Below are positions 40,231-49,445 of a stretch of 64,000 nucleotides of DNA, piece after piece (the first letter of the stretch is position 1; each line of letters starts with the position of its first letter). The stretch is from Eubacterium sp. 1001713B170207_170306_E7 (GTDB taxonomy: Bacteria > Bacillota > Clostridia > Eubacteriales > Eubacteriaceae), in assembly GCF_015547515.1 (NCBI RefSeq), contig NZ_JADMVE010000001.1:496406-560405 (forward strand). The letters are read 5' to 3'. A program made the position numbers and the translations under genes. The notes beneath the pieces were generated by a model. That model saw only the letters and a program-made list of their open reading frames with translations. It was not told where the DNA came from and made no database searches.

Positions 40231-40461
40231 ATGAAAAAACTATCAGAAGCGAAAAGTGGAGAACGGGGAATCATCAAAGCCATAGACGGCGATACACGGT
40301 TTCTCAGCAGGATCACATCCATTGGCTTAACGCCAGGCTGTCCGGTAACAGTCATACTAAACGAGAAAAAGAGACCGGTCCTGCTCTACAGCCGGGACAC
40401 CATGATTGCTCTAAACCGGGAGGAAAGCGATAAAATTCAATTTGGAGGAGATTTATTATGA
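40231..40461 (+). CDS. feoA: Ferrous iron transport protein A
   Basis: Small SH3-like protein of 76 residues that assists FeoB. Typical features: LSEAKSGERGIIKAIDGD, then FLSRITSIGLTPGCPVTVI and ALNREESDKI. It starts immediately after the AraC stop codon (AAGGAGAATTAA before ATG) and overlaps feoB by 4 bases. Confidence 0.93.
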   Translation: MKKLSEAKSGERGIIKAIDGDTRFLSRITSIGLTPGCPVTVILNEKKRPVLLYSRDTMIALNREESDKIQFGGDLL

Positions 40462-42488
40462 AAGAAGTTCACAAAGAAACCCCGGTCATTGCGCTGCTGG
40501 GCCAGCCCAACTCGGGAAAGTCCACGCTTTTTAATGGACTGACCGGCCTACGGCAGCATGTGGGAAACTGGCCGGGTAAAACGGTTGAGCAGAGAGAAGG
40601 CTATTTTACAAAAGACGGAACGCGCTACACGGTGGTGGACCTTCCCGGAACCTACAGCCTGTCGGCCAATTCGGATGAGGAAATCATTACAAGAGACTAC
40701 ATTGCCAGCGGGCAGGCCGATGCGGTCTGTATTCTGGCAGACGCCTCTCAGCTGGAAAGAAGCCTGTTCATGCTGGCGGATTTTGCAGGGATAAAAACAC
40801 CGGCCTTTCTGCTGCTTAACATGATTGATGTGGCGAAGGATCAGGGCAAAAGCATTGATGTCAGGCAGCTTGAAAAACGCCTGGGCATTCCGGTTTTACC
40901 CTTCTCAGCAACAGACGTTAAGCGCTACGATGCTTTTTATCAGGTGCTGAAGGATGTGCTCAGGAAAAAGCCGACGCTGAACACCCAAACGCTGGCAGAA
41001 AAATACCGGAAAATTGAAGGCTTCAGTGAACTCTATGACCATCTTTCCGGTAAGAGCATTGACGACTACACTCCGCTCTGGTTAACGGCCAAGCTGATCG
41101 AGGGGGATGTGCCCGTTGGGGTAAAGGTATGCGAGCTTCTGGGAGATACAGCGTGGAAGCCTGTCAACAGTATGCTTAAGCAGTTCCAAAACGGAGCCCT
41201 GCTCACAGGAGAATGTAAATTTGAATGGATCGACGGGGTTTTGGAAGGCGCGGTCCAGGGAAAAAAGGGCTCACCGTCGCTTGGCAAATTTGACCGTATC
41301 GCCACGAGCAAGCGCTGGGGTAAGCCTCTGGCAGTGGTGATTATCCTGCTCGGGCTGGTGGCTGCCTTTATTCCGGCAGCGCCCTTTATGATTGTCGGCG
41401 GCATGATTTCGTCGCTCAGCCCAATTTTAAACACAGCTTTAAGCAGTGTTGGGATACCAACGTTTATCGTTGGCCTTATCTGCGATGTGGGCGTCAATGC
41501 GGTTTATTTTGCCATCTCCATGATCGGCTTTGTGTTTGGTATTACACTGGTATTCGGGCTCATCGAGGAGATCGGCTATATGGCCCGCATTTCCTATGTC
41601 TTTGATAACACAATGGCTAAGCTCGGATTGCAGGGGAAATCCATCATGCCCTTTCTGGTAAGCTTTGGCTGTACCATCGGCGGCGCGGCAGGAACCCGTG
41701 TCATAGATAACTGGGGACAGCGCATTTTGACCATCGCGCTGGCCTGGGCAGTCCCCTGCGCCGCGACCTGGGCCATCGTGCCAATGATCTCCAGCGTGTT
41801 CTTTGGCCTCTGGGCACCAGTTGTGATTGTGGCGATCTTTGCTGTGGCGTTGCTGCACATGTGGATTACCTCAAAAATTTTTGGCAGACATCTGGTCAAG
41901 GACAGTGAGCGTACCGGGATGATCATGGAACTGCCGCCGTATCATAAACCAAAATGGGGAAGCCTGCTGCGCTATGTTTTTGGCCGTACAAAGGATATTC
42001 TGTTCCGCGCGTTGAAGGTTATATTACTTATTTCTCTGGTATTCTGGCTGTTATCCTACTCGTCAGATGGAAATGTGAGTAACAGTATCATCTACAGGTT
42101 TGGAACCTTTATCGAGCCTGTCACGCGCTTCTTTGGAATGGGATGGCAGACATTTTTGGCCTTTATATCGTCGGCCGTCAGCAAGGAAGCCGCGCTTGGA
42201 GTCCTGAGCTCTCTTTACGCGGGAACAGGCAGTATTTTCGCTTCAACGGTCGGGGCAGTTGGCCAGGCAGCGAATCTGGGTGATATTCTGGTGGCAAACA
42301 TTTCTCCGGCGGAGGCTCTGGCCTTTATTTTTGCGGTGACCTTTAACATTCCGTGTGTTGTCGCGCTGGCATCCACCTATCAGGAAACGCACTCGGCTAA
42401 ATGGACTTTCCGTATCGCGCTGTACTACGTGTGCATGGCGCTGCTGTTATCCTTTGTAGTCTATCATATTGGAATCTTTATTTTTTAA
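40458..42488 (+). CDS. feoB: Ferrous iron transporter FeoB
   Basis: Membrane Fe(II) transporter of 676 residues with an N-terminal G-protein domain. GTPase motifs: G1 GQPNSGKST, G3 DLPGTYSLS, G4 NMID. A helical GDI-like region follows (about 170-290), then the membrane domain with two gate regions containing LVSFGCTIGGAAGTRV and FISSAVSKEAALGVL; their cysteine and serines line the putative path. The length is somewhat short of the usual ~770 but complete. FeoA precedes and a FeoC-like protein follows by 11 bases. Confidence 0.96.
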   Translation: MKEVHKETPVIALLGQPNSGKSTLFNGLTGLRQHVGNWPGKTVEQREGYFTKDGTRYTVVDLPGTYSLSANSDEEIITRDYIASGQADAVCILADASQLERSLFMLADFAGIKTPAFLLLNMIDVAKDQGKSIDVRQLEKRLGIPVLPFSATDVKRYDAFYQVLKDVLRKKPTLNTQTLAEKYRKIEGFSELYDHLSGKSIDDYTPLWLTAKLIEGDVPVGVKVCELLGDTAWKPVNSMLKQFQNGALLTGECKFEWIDGVLEGAVQGKKGSPSLGKFDRIATSKRWGKPLAVVIILLGLVAAFIPAAPFMIVGGMISSLSPILNTALSSVGIPTFIVGLICDVGVNAVYFAISMIGFVFGITLVFGLIEEIGYMARISYVFDNTMAKLGLQGKSIMPFLVSFGCTIGGAAGTRVIDNWGQRILTIALAWAVPCAATWAIVPMISSVFFGLWAPVVIVAIFAVALLHMWITSKIFGRHLVKDSERTGMIMELPPYHKPKWGSLLRYVFGRTKDILFRALKVILLISLVFWLLSYSSDGNVSNSIIYRFGTFIEPVTRFFGMGWQTFLAFISSAVSKEAALGVLSSLYAGTGSIFASTVGAVGQAANLGDILVANISPAEALAFIFAVTFNIPCVVALASTYQETHSAKWTFRIALYYVCMALLLSFVVYHIGIFIF

Positions 42489-42499
42489 GAGGCATAGAA

Positions 42500-42742
42500 A
42501 TGGTAAAGCTATTAAAACTGATGTCAGACGGACAGGCGCGTTCGGTAGAAGAGCTGGCCTGTCAGCTGAATACTGAGGCAGAGGATATCTACCGCCAGAT
42601 GGAATTTCTGGAACAGGCTGGTTATTTGAGACGTGTCAATACCTGTGGGCACGATTGCCGGGGATGCACGGCGAATTGCCGAGGTACCGGCCATTTTTCC
42701 GGGATGCCGGTATTCTGGGAGGTAATGGTACACACAGACTAA
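42500..42742 (+). CDS. FeoC-like winged-helix protein with cysteine cluster
   Basis: Protein of 80 residues. A winged-helix region (LLKLMSDGQARSVEELACQLN, key part RSVEELA) is followed by a cysteine-rich loop CGHDCRGCTANC that could bind an iron-sulfur cluster or zinc. This matches the FeoC type, thought to adjust FeoB level or activity with iron or redox state. The ATG at 42500 is 11 bases after feoB and follows AAGAGGCAT; the longer frame to 42401 lies within feoB. A terminator follows. Confidence 0.8.
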   Translation: MVKLLKLMSDGQARSVEELACQLNTEAEDIYRQMEFLEQAGYLRRVNTCGHDCRGCTANCRGTGHFSGMPVFWEVMVHTD

Positions 42743-42766
42743 AAGACCGTGCAGAATAAAAAAATT

Positions 42767-42806
42767 GGCCGTATGGATGAAGGATTACATCCATACGGCC
42801 TTTCTT
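42767..42806 (+). terminator. Terminator after feo operon
   Basis: GGCCGTATGGATG and CATCCATACGGCC pair perfectly around an eight-base loop, with T-rich sequence following. Confidence 0.85.
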
Positions 42807-43228
42807 TATCTCAAAAGCGGCATACTGCCAGTAAGCTTATTGACCTTCTTTTTGGGGCCGCAGATGGCAACGCCCATATACTGAAGCCCGGACTCTGGTG
42901 TATTGGCCATAAGACCGATAAATTCATCGTAGTCATTACAGCCCTGGGCCAAATCCGAAAAGTCCACTACGGTCAGATCACTGAAATCCGCGCCGTAGAG
43001 CTTTTGTCGGATTTCCCGGATACTGTCTTTCGTTCCCTTTAAGACAGGGATGGGGAAGGCGATAATGCCAAGGTGCGTGTTTCCATTTTGGTCTGTGACA
43101 TCACAGCCCACAATGTCCGGCCTTTTTTTGCCAAGGGTGATTCCTAGGATAGCGGCGGTATTGGCGATGATACCCAGAGGGAGTTCTTCATCAATAATCA
43201 TAACACTTTTTTCATTTTCCAAGTTCAT
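42806..43228 (-). CDS. DUF2000 family protein
   Basis: Protein of 140 residues matching DUF2000: opening MIIDEELPLGIIANTAAILGITLGKK (key part LPLGIIANTAA), the middle ...IPVLKG and the late GVAICGPKKKVNKLTGSMPLL. The fold is thought to be like peptidyl-tRNA hydrolase II, but no function is established. It is a single gene on the minus strand, convergent with the feo operon. AGGAGACT lies before its start. Confidence 0.85.
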   Translation of the reverse strand: MNLENEKSVMIIDEELPLGIIANTAAILGITLGKKRPDIVGCDVTDQNGNTHLGIIAFPIPVLKGTKDSIREIRQKLYGADFSDLTVVDFSDLAQGCNDYDEFIGLMANTPESGLQYMGVAICGPKKKVNKLTGSMPLLR

Positions 43229-43381
43229 TTTCAGTCTCCTTTTTGGTTGCTAAAATTTATTGTACACTTTAAAAAGAAAAAAAGCTTGAACGATATTCCT
43301 TTCAGCAGGAGCACTTTCATTTGTGTGTGAAAAAGGATAAAATAGTGAAATAAAAAGATATTATAGATGAGGGAGGGAAAT

Positions 43382-44017
43382 ATGTCCATTGTTATCACTG
43401 CGCTGTTGTCCTTTGCGGGGACGAATATCGACGATATTTTAATTCTGACCCTGCTTTTTTCAAAAGCAGGGTCAGCGGCGGATAAGTGGAGAATTGTCCT
43501 TGGCCAGTATCTGGCGGTTCTGACACTGACCTTTTTCAGCCTTTTCTTTGGCTACAGCATTTCCTTTGTGCCTCACGTATATATTGGCCTGTTCGGTTTG
43601 ATTCCGATTCTGCTTGGGCTAAGGGCAGTGTGGCAGCTCAGAAATAAGGAAAATAACAAAAAAGCAGAGACTGAAGCAACGCAGGAGAACTCTGGAAGTC
43701 TAAAACAGCTGCTTACGAAAATATTCCCGGCAGATATCCTGTATGTTTACTTCCTGACGCTGGCAAACGGGGCAGACAACGTGAGCATCTATATCCCCTT
43801 GTTCACGAATCTGGGCACTGTGGAGATCGTAACGATCATCGTGATTTTTGTGATTTTGATTGGTGTATGGTGCTTTTTAGGAATAAAGATAGGCCAGTAT
43901 CCCCTGATCAGGGCGTTTCTTGAAAAATATAAGGATGTGCTCATACCCGTTGTATTCATCGGGCTGGGACTTTACATCTTGTTGAAAAGCGGCACGCTTG
44001 GCTTGCTGCTGGGGTAA
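43382..44017 (+). CDS. CadD-like cadmium resistance/efflux membrane protein
   Basis: Integral membrane protein of 211 residues with five or six helices, from the CadD branch of the LysE-type exporters. The family signature FAGTNIDDILILTLLFSKA lies at the N-terminus, and FLTLANGADNVSIYIPLF repeats it in the second half (two-fold pseudosymmetry with ND/DD motifs). ATG 43382 follows GAGGGAGGGAAAT. CadD confers cadmium tolerance in staphylococci; ion specificity here is by family only. Confidence 0.88.
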   Translation: MSIVITALLSFAGTNIDDILILTLLFSKAGSAADKWRIVLGQYLAVLTLTFFSLFFGYSISFVPHVYIGLFGLIPILLGLRAVWQLRNKENNKKAETEATQENSGSLKQLLTKIFPADILYVYFLTLANGADNVSIYIPLFTNLGTVEIVTIIVIFVILIGVWCFLGIKIGQYPLIRAFLEKYKDVLIPVVFIGLGLYILLKSGTLGLLLG

Positions 44018-44048
44018 AAAAGCCGCCGGAAATACCAGCGGCTTTTTT
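44016..44048. terminator. Bidirectional terminator between cadD-like and YcxB-like genes
   Basis: AAAAAAGCCGC pairs with GCGGCTTTTTT around an 11-base loop; it overlaps both stop codons' surroundings. Confidence 0.88.
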
Positions 44049-44625
44049 ATAAATCCTTTAATGCTTCTTTTCGGAACAGCTTTGGATCTTTGTTGAATTG
44101 ATCCTTCTTGCCCTTCAGAAAGCTTTTGAACTCGGACCAGGTGCCCTGGGTCATGTCGTTTTCGTGTATGGTAAAGTTCTGGTGCTTTGTCTGCAGTGTA
44201 ACAAGGCTTTCGGTGATGTCACATTTAATGATTTCACCATAGGCAAAGATTACCTTTTTATCGCGGAAGAAAATTTCAAGTTTTTTGGTTGTAAAGGTAA
44301 AGGCTCTTTCTGAGAAGTACCGGTCTGGCCAGAAATGAGCCGACAATCGGATGAGCAGCGGATTAAACTTTCCGAGAAAGAGCAGCGCGCCCAGCACGCC
44401 GCTGATCAGGCGGAAGGCAAACAGACCAGGATAGACAAAATATCCTCCGGTAAAGAGCCTGATCTGCAGATAAACCATGAAAAGGGTATAAACCGTATAG
44501 ATAAGAACAAAATAGCTTACAATGCGCAGCAGCTCGGAAGGCCCCATGCTCCACCGGTTGTACTTTTTATTGAGCAGCAACAGATCCTGAAGATCAAGTG
44601 TCACAGATGCTTTAAAAGACTTCAT
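44047..44625 (-). CDS. YcxB-like membrane protein
   Basis: Protein of 192 residues. Two membrane helices lie at about 35-95, followed by a C-terminal YcxB-like domain in which strands around RAFTFTTKKLEIFFRDKK (key part FTTKKLEI) and ITESLVTLQTKHQNFTI can be seen, with a WSEFKSFLKGK tail. Function of the family is unknown. A single gene with its own start (AGGAGTCTTTTAA before ATG). Confidence 0.7.
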   Translation of the reverse strand: MKSFKASVTLDLQDLLLLNKKYNRWSMGPSELLRIVSYFVLIYTVYTLFMVYLQIRLFTGGYFVYPGLFAFRLISGVLGALLFLGKFNPLLIRLSAHFWPDRYFSERAFTFTTKKLEIFFRDKKVIFAYGEIIKCDITESLVTLQTKHQNFTIHENDMTQGTWSEFKSFLKGKKDQFNKDPKLFRKEALKDL

Positions 44626-44760
44626 TTAAAAGACTCCTGTCAATATTAGAAATTAAAATCTGTACATTATTTTAACACAGCAGATAAGGGAATAACAGCA
44701 AAAATTAAGATATGTCAGATATAAAGCCTGTTTTAACTTTATTTTGAAGAATATTTATAC

Positions 44761-44766
44761 TATAAT
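44761..44766 (+). promoter_or_regulatory. -10 box of the GGDEF/EAL/PAS gene
   Basis: Consensus TATAAT about 50 bases before the chosen start codon; no strong -35 is visible. Confidence 0.5.
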
Positions 44767-44815
44767 GTAGGTAGTATTTGAAATTTATGGCATGATTGAC
44801 GCCGGGGGTAAGCAT

Positions 44816-47800
44816 ATGATTGGTAATACAATTTTAGTGGTCGATGAAAATCCTGCTGAAAGCACGATGCTGGATACTGTTTTAAATAAAAGCTACCGTG
44901 TGGTTATTTCAAAAGAAAACGATACCGCCATGAAGCTGCTGCAGCAAAACAAGTCACTGGTGGCAGTGGTTATCTTCAGCTTTGATTTATTTGAAAAAAT
45001 GCCGCCGATGCTCCGCACTGCTTTGTGGAACGTACAGGCTTCGCGGGGTACAGGGGTTCTGGTATTGACAGATGCGGACAATCCGGTCATGGAGGAGCAG
45101 GCCCTTAAGCTCGGCGCGACAGATATTCTGCCCAGACCTCTTGATCCCAGGATAATCAGACAGCGTGTCCGGAATACTTCGCTTCAAATCAATCTGAAGA
45201 CACTGGAAGAATACGATTCGCTCACAGGACTGTTGAATAAGGATACCTTTTACAAAAAAGTACATGAAATTTTAATGGGCTACCTGGATAAAACCTATAC
45301 GATCCTTTGCTTTGACATAGAACGCTTCAAGGTCATCAACGATTTATTCGGTGCAGAGACAGGAGACAGGCTGCTCCAGTATATTGGTCGTGAGTTGAAT
45401 GCCTGGGCCGAGGAAAAGGCCGGCATAGCCGGGCGTATTGTGGCCGATGTTTTTGCGATTTTACTGCCGGAGGTGCAGGGGTCTGCGGACAGCATTGTCC
45501 AGAGGCTGACGCGCGGACTTGAGCAATACCCGCTGGATATGGAAATATCAGTCGCTGCGGGTTTGTATTATATTGACGATCTGAGCCTTCCCGTCAGCCG
45601 GATGTGCGACAGGGCAATCCTGGCGCTTAATTCTGTAAAGGGAAACTATCTGAAACGTGTTGCGGTTTATGATAACCATCTGCGCAGCTCTCTGATTGAG
45701 GAGCAGGAAATCGTCAATGAGATGGCGCATGCTTTGGCAGACCGCCAGTTTCAGGTGTATATGCAGCCAAAATGCGACATGCGCACCAACAAAATCGTAG
45801 GCTGTGAGGCGCTTGTCCGCTGGGTTCATCCCGAGAAGGGGATTATCAGCCCTGAGGCCTTTATTCCGGTCTTTGAACGGAACGGCTTTATTTTGAAGCT
45901 GGATGCTTACGTATGGGAGGAGGTCTGCCGCCTGATAAGAAACTGGATGGACAGAGGACATCAGCCCATCCCTACCTCTGTGAATGTTTCGAGGGTAAAT
46001 CTGTACCATCAGGGATTGAGCGAGCTGTTATCTGGCCTGGTGAAGAAATATGCGCTTCCGCCCAATCTGCTGGAGCTGGAAATCACCGAGAGCGCCTATA
46101 CTAAAAACCTTGACCAGCTGTTGAGCCTTGTGAACAAGCTTCGTGACCAGGGTTTTACCATCCTGATGGATGATTTTGGCAGCGGCTATTCGTCCCTTAA
46201 TATTCTGAAGGATATCAATGTCGATGTGCTGAAAATTGATATGCGCTTTCTCTCAGATATGGAGCACCTGCAGGGCAGAGCTGGCAATATACTGGAATCC
46301 ATTGTCCGTATGGCAAAATGGCTGGACCTCGGTGTGATTGCCGAGGGAGTGGAGACAAAGGATCAGGTTGATTTTCTGCTGAATATTGGCTGTCACTACG
46401 CTCAGGGATACTATTATTACAAGCCCATGCCGGTCGATGCTTTCGAGACCCTTCTGCTGCAAAACGCTAACAATCTTGATTTTTCCGGCATGGAAAAAGA
46501 AAAGAGCAATATGATCAGCTATGATGAGCTGGCACATTCGGATGGCATGACCCGCTCCCTGTTGAACAACCTGATTGGCGGCGTGGCTTTTTACGAGTAT
46601 TTTCAGGGTAACCTTGAGGTTTTAAGAGTCAATGAAGGTTATTACCAGGCTACGGGCTGTGATGAGGCATCCCTGAAAGTTAACGGACGCCATATTCTAG
46701 ACTGTATCGCCGATGAGGACAGACCCCTTGTCCTCGAAGCGCTGCAGCGGGCGCCCCAGTTTCCCGAAAAGGGGATTGACATCCAGTTCAGGAGAATGCG
46801 CCGCAATGGCACGTACATGTGGATGTATATGCGGCTCTTTTTTCTGGCGGATAAGGGAGGACGGCAGCTGTTTTATGCGTCGATCATTGATGTCACAAAG
46901 CAGAAAGAATCAGAGGCGGCGCTCCGCCTTTCAGAGCAGCGGTTCCGAATTGCCATGGAAGCGACCAATAATGCGATTTTTGATTTCGATATTGAGAAAA
47001 GAACCATTGATTATTCAGACTATTTTGCAAGAAAATATGGCCTGACAACCCATTTAGTCAACGTGCCGGACAGTCTGCTGGATGAAAAGGTGATTCATCC
47101 GGACTCAAAGGAACCTTTTTTAAAGATGTACCGCAGCATTTTTGAGGGGATGACCAAAGCCAGCTGCGAGGTCCGGGTCAGACTGAAGGATGACAGCTAT
47201 CTCTGGAACAGGATTACGCTGACCAATATTTTTGACGCTAGTCAAAAGCCAGTGAGAGCAGTGGGGCTGGTTGAGGACATCTCTAAAGAAAAGGAGATGG
47301 AGCACCAGATTCTGCAAAAAGAAAAGTCTCTGTCCAATCTGAAAAAAGAAAACCAACAGGCAGTGCTGTCACTGCTGGGTGAAGCGTCGCCCAGCGGCCT
47401 GATCGGAGGCTACTGCGAGCCAGACTTTCCACTTTATTTCATCAACAAGGAAATGCTTGAAATCATGGGCTATGCGTCCTATGATGATTTTATCAAGGGC
47501 ACAGACGGTTTAGTCAGTAACACGATTCATCCGGATGACTTAGCCCATGTTTCGCAGGTGGTTGAAACGAATAACAGGGAGGGCGATGAGTATACGGTAC
47601 GCTACCGTACGCTGCGTAAGGATGGCAGCTGTTTCTGGGTCATTGACCGGGGGCGGTTTGTACGCGCGGAGGACGGGAGACTGGCGATTGTAAGCGCCTG
47701 TATTGATATTACCGAACAGGTAGAGCTTCAGAACGAGCTCGAAACGGTACTTAACAGTACGCCGGGCGATATTGTTGTATTCAGGATTAACGGGAAAAAT

Positions 47801-49360
47801 ATACAGACCCGGTATATGAGTTTCGGGCTGGCAAAGGTTCTGGGCTATGAAGAAAACGAATATCAGAGACTGCTGGCTCGGGAAGATGGCCTTGGACTGA
47901 TCTGCGCCAGGGACAGAGCGCTCTATTTCAATACGATCTGTGACAGCGCCGCAAAGCAGCGGCCCATCAATATTGATTTCAGAGCTTTAAATAGCAGCGG
48001 TGGATTCGGCTGGATAAATTTGTCAGCGGAATTTTATGGAACCGACGAGGCGACCGTAGTCTACCATGGCATTTTTACGGATATTTCTGAGCTCAAGCAA
48101 AAGGAAGAAAAGCTGCGGCTTTCCGAAGAACGCTTTAAAGCAGCCATCGAGCATCTGGATATCAGTATCTGGGAATATGACACCAAAACAAAGACCCTGC
48201 TAAAAGAGCCCAAGTGGAATAAGGCTGACAGCCGGCGCCTTGTGTACGGTGATATGCCGGATGAAAGCATCAGGATGGGCTATATACATCCTGAATCCAT
48301 TGAGGAGTACCTTCGTCTCTATGAGAATATGCGCAGCGGCAGGCAAAAGACAACGGCAGAGGTTCAGATAAAAGAACCTGACGGCAGCTACCGCTGGTAC
48401 CGCATCACCTATACAGTCGTATGGGATGAGGACGGCCAGCCGATGAAAGCCATTGGCACATCAGAAAATATTGAGGAAGAAAAACGAAAACAAAAACGCA
48501 TTGATAAGCTGATGCTCAAAGCACAGAAGGATTTTCTAACAGGACTTTACAACAGGGAAACCATCGAAGGCTTGGTGAGCCAGAACCTTGAGGATATTTC
48601 GAAAAAAGGGGTGTCTGCTGTGCTGATGGCAGATATCGATAATTTCAAGCAGATTAATGACTGCTTTGGCCATATCGAGGGGGACCGTATTTTAAAGGAA
48701 ATCGGCCGAATTATCCCGGAGGTTTTCGGAGATAAAGCGTTTAAAGGCCGCCTGGGTGGTGATGAATTCCTGATTTATGTGACTGGCGAGGACTACGAGA
48801 GTGATATTTGCGGCTTAGCGCAAAGGTTCTGTGATAAAATGAACCGGCTTCAAACTCATGGCAAAAGCATTACCGTATCGGTCGGTGTTGCCTTTGTGGA
48901 GGAAGGGCAGAGGGATTTTAAAACCCTGTACCAAAACGCCGATGCTGCCCTGTATGTGGCAAAGTGCAGCGGCAAAAATACTTATGCGGTCTACCACGCA
49001 TTACAGCTCCAGAAGCAGCACGCTTATTTTAATATGGATACCGCGATTCTGGATGAGCTGGACTGCTTTGTTTATATCATTAATGCAAAAACCTATGACA
49101 TCATTTACTGCAATACTGCTTTATTGAAGGAGCTGAAAGTAGACGAGGCTAAAGCGAAACAGCATAAATGCCATGAGCTGCTGGCCGGATGCAGTCAGCC
49201 CTGTGCAGGTTGTGAGCAGCGGGAGTTGTTTTACGACAGGTTTATTTCAAGAGATATGATCTTTTTCAATGGAGAAAGGCCGGTCACCCTGAGAGAAAAG
49301 CTGTTTAGCTGGGGCAACCGCCCCCTAAGACTTGGCCTGGCGCGGCTTAAAAAGAAATAA
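44816..49360 (+). CDS. REC-GGDEF-EAL-(PAS)5-GGDEF multidomain signalling protein
   Basis: Very large cytoplasmic c-di-GMP-type protein, 1,514 residues. Order: receiver-like domain (1-120), GGDEF 1 (about 131-290), EAL (295-548), five PAS domains (about 576-1222), GGDEF 2 (1236-1392) and a PAS-like tail with a Cys cluster (1405-1495). GGDEF 1 has IVADVF in place of GGDEF and is presumably inactive; GGDEF 2 is intact (RLGGDEF, about 1311). The EAL domain keeps its metal and catalytic residues (CEALVRW, ITES, DDFGSGYSS, AEGVET). So one protein may both make and degrade the messenger. ATG 44816 has GGGGGT upstream and is preferred over 44792. Confidence 0.93.
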   Translation: MIGNTILVVDENPAESTMLDTVLNKSYRVVISKENDTAMKLLQQNKSLVAVVIFSFDLFEKMPPMLRTALWNVQASRGTGVLVLTDADNPVMEEQALKLGATDILPRPLDPRIIRQRVRNTSLQINLKTLEEYDSLTGLLNKDTFYKKVHEILMGYLDKTYTILCFDIERFKVINDLFGAETGDRLLQYIGRELNAWAEEKAGIAGRIVADVFAILLPEVQGSADSIVQRLTRGLEQYPLDMEISVAAGLYYIDDLSLPVSRMCDRAILALNSVKGNYLKRVAVYDNHLRSSLIEEQEIVNEMAHALADRQFQVYMQPKCDMRTNKIVGCEALVRWVHPEKGIISPEAFIPVFERNGFILKLDAYVWEEVCRLIRNWMDRGHQPIPTSVNVSRVNLYHQGLSELLSGLVKKYALPPNLLELEITESAYTKNLDQLLSLVNKLRDQGFTILMDDFGSGYSSLNILKDINVDVLKIDMRFLSDMEHLQGRAGNILESIVRMAKWLDLGVIAEGVETKDQVDFLLNIGCHYAQGYYYYKPMPVDAFETLLLQNANNLDFSGMEKEKSNMISYDELAHSDGMTRSLLNNLIGGVAFYEYFQGNLEVLRVNEGYYQATGCDEASLKVNGRHILDCIADEDRPLVLEALQRAPQFPEKGIDIQFRRMRRNGTYMWMYMRLFFLADKGGRQLFYASIIDVTKQKESEAALRLSEQRFRIAMEATNNAIFDFDIEKRTIDYSDYFARKYGLTTHLVNVPDSLLDEKVIHPDSKEPFLKMYRSIFEGMTKASCEVRVRLKDDSYLWNRITLTNIFDASQKPVRAVGLVEDISKEKEMEHQILQKEKSLSNLKKENQQAVLSLLGEASPSGLIGGYCEPDFPLYFINKEMLEIMGYASYDDFIKGTDGLVSNTIHPDDLAHVSQVVETNNREGDEYTVRYRTLRKDGSCFWVIDRGRFVRAEDGRLAIVSACIDITEQVELQNELETVLNSTPGDIVVFRINGKNIQTRYMSFGLAKVLGYEENEYQRLLAREDGLGLICARDRALYFNTICDSAAKQRPINIDFRALNSSGGFGWINLSAEFYGTDEATVVYHGIFTDISELKQKEEKLRLSEERFKAAIEHLDISIWEYDTKTKTLLKEPKWNKADSRRLVYGDMPDESIRMGYIHPESIEEYLRLYENMRSGRQKTTAEVQIKEPDGSYRWYRITYTVVWDEDGQPMKAIGTSENIEEEKRKQKRIDKLMLKAQKDFLTGLYNRETIEGLVSQNLEDISKKGVSAVLMADIDNFKQINDCFGHIEGDRILKEIGRIIPEVFGDKAFKGRLGGDEFLIYVTGEDYESDICGLAQRFCDKMNRLQTHGKSITVSVGVAFVEEGQRDFKTLYQNADAALYVAKCSGKNTYAVYHALQLQKQHAYFNMDTAILDELDCFVYIINAKTYDIIYCNTALLKELKVDEAKAKQHKCHELLAGCSQPCAGCEQRELFYDRFISRDMIFFNGERPVTLREKLFSWGNRPLRLGLARLKKK

Positions 49361-49370
49361 AGTAATGTAA

Positions 49371-49409
49371 AAAAGAGCCCGCGGAGGGATGATCCGCCGG
49401 GCTCTTTTA
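49371..49409. terminator. Bidirectional terminator
   Basis: AAAAGAGCCCGCGGA pairs with TCCGCCGGGCTCTTTT, serving the signalling gene and the convergent alcohol dehydrogenase. Confidence 0.88.
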
Positions 49410-49445
49410 ATGAGGTATATGTTGGAGAAAGGATGGTAAACAGAT

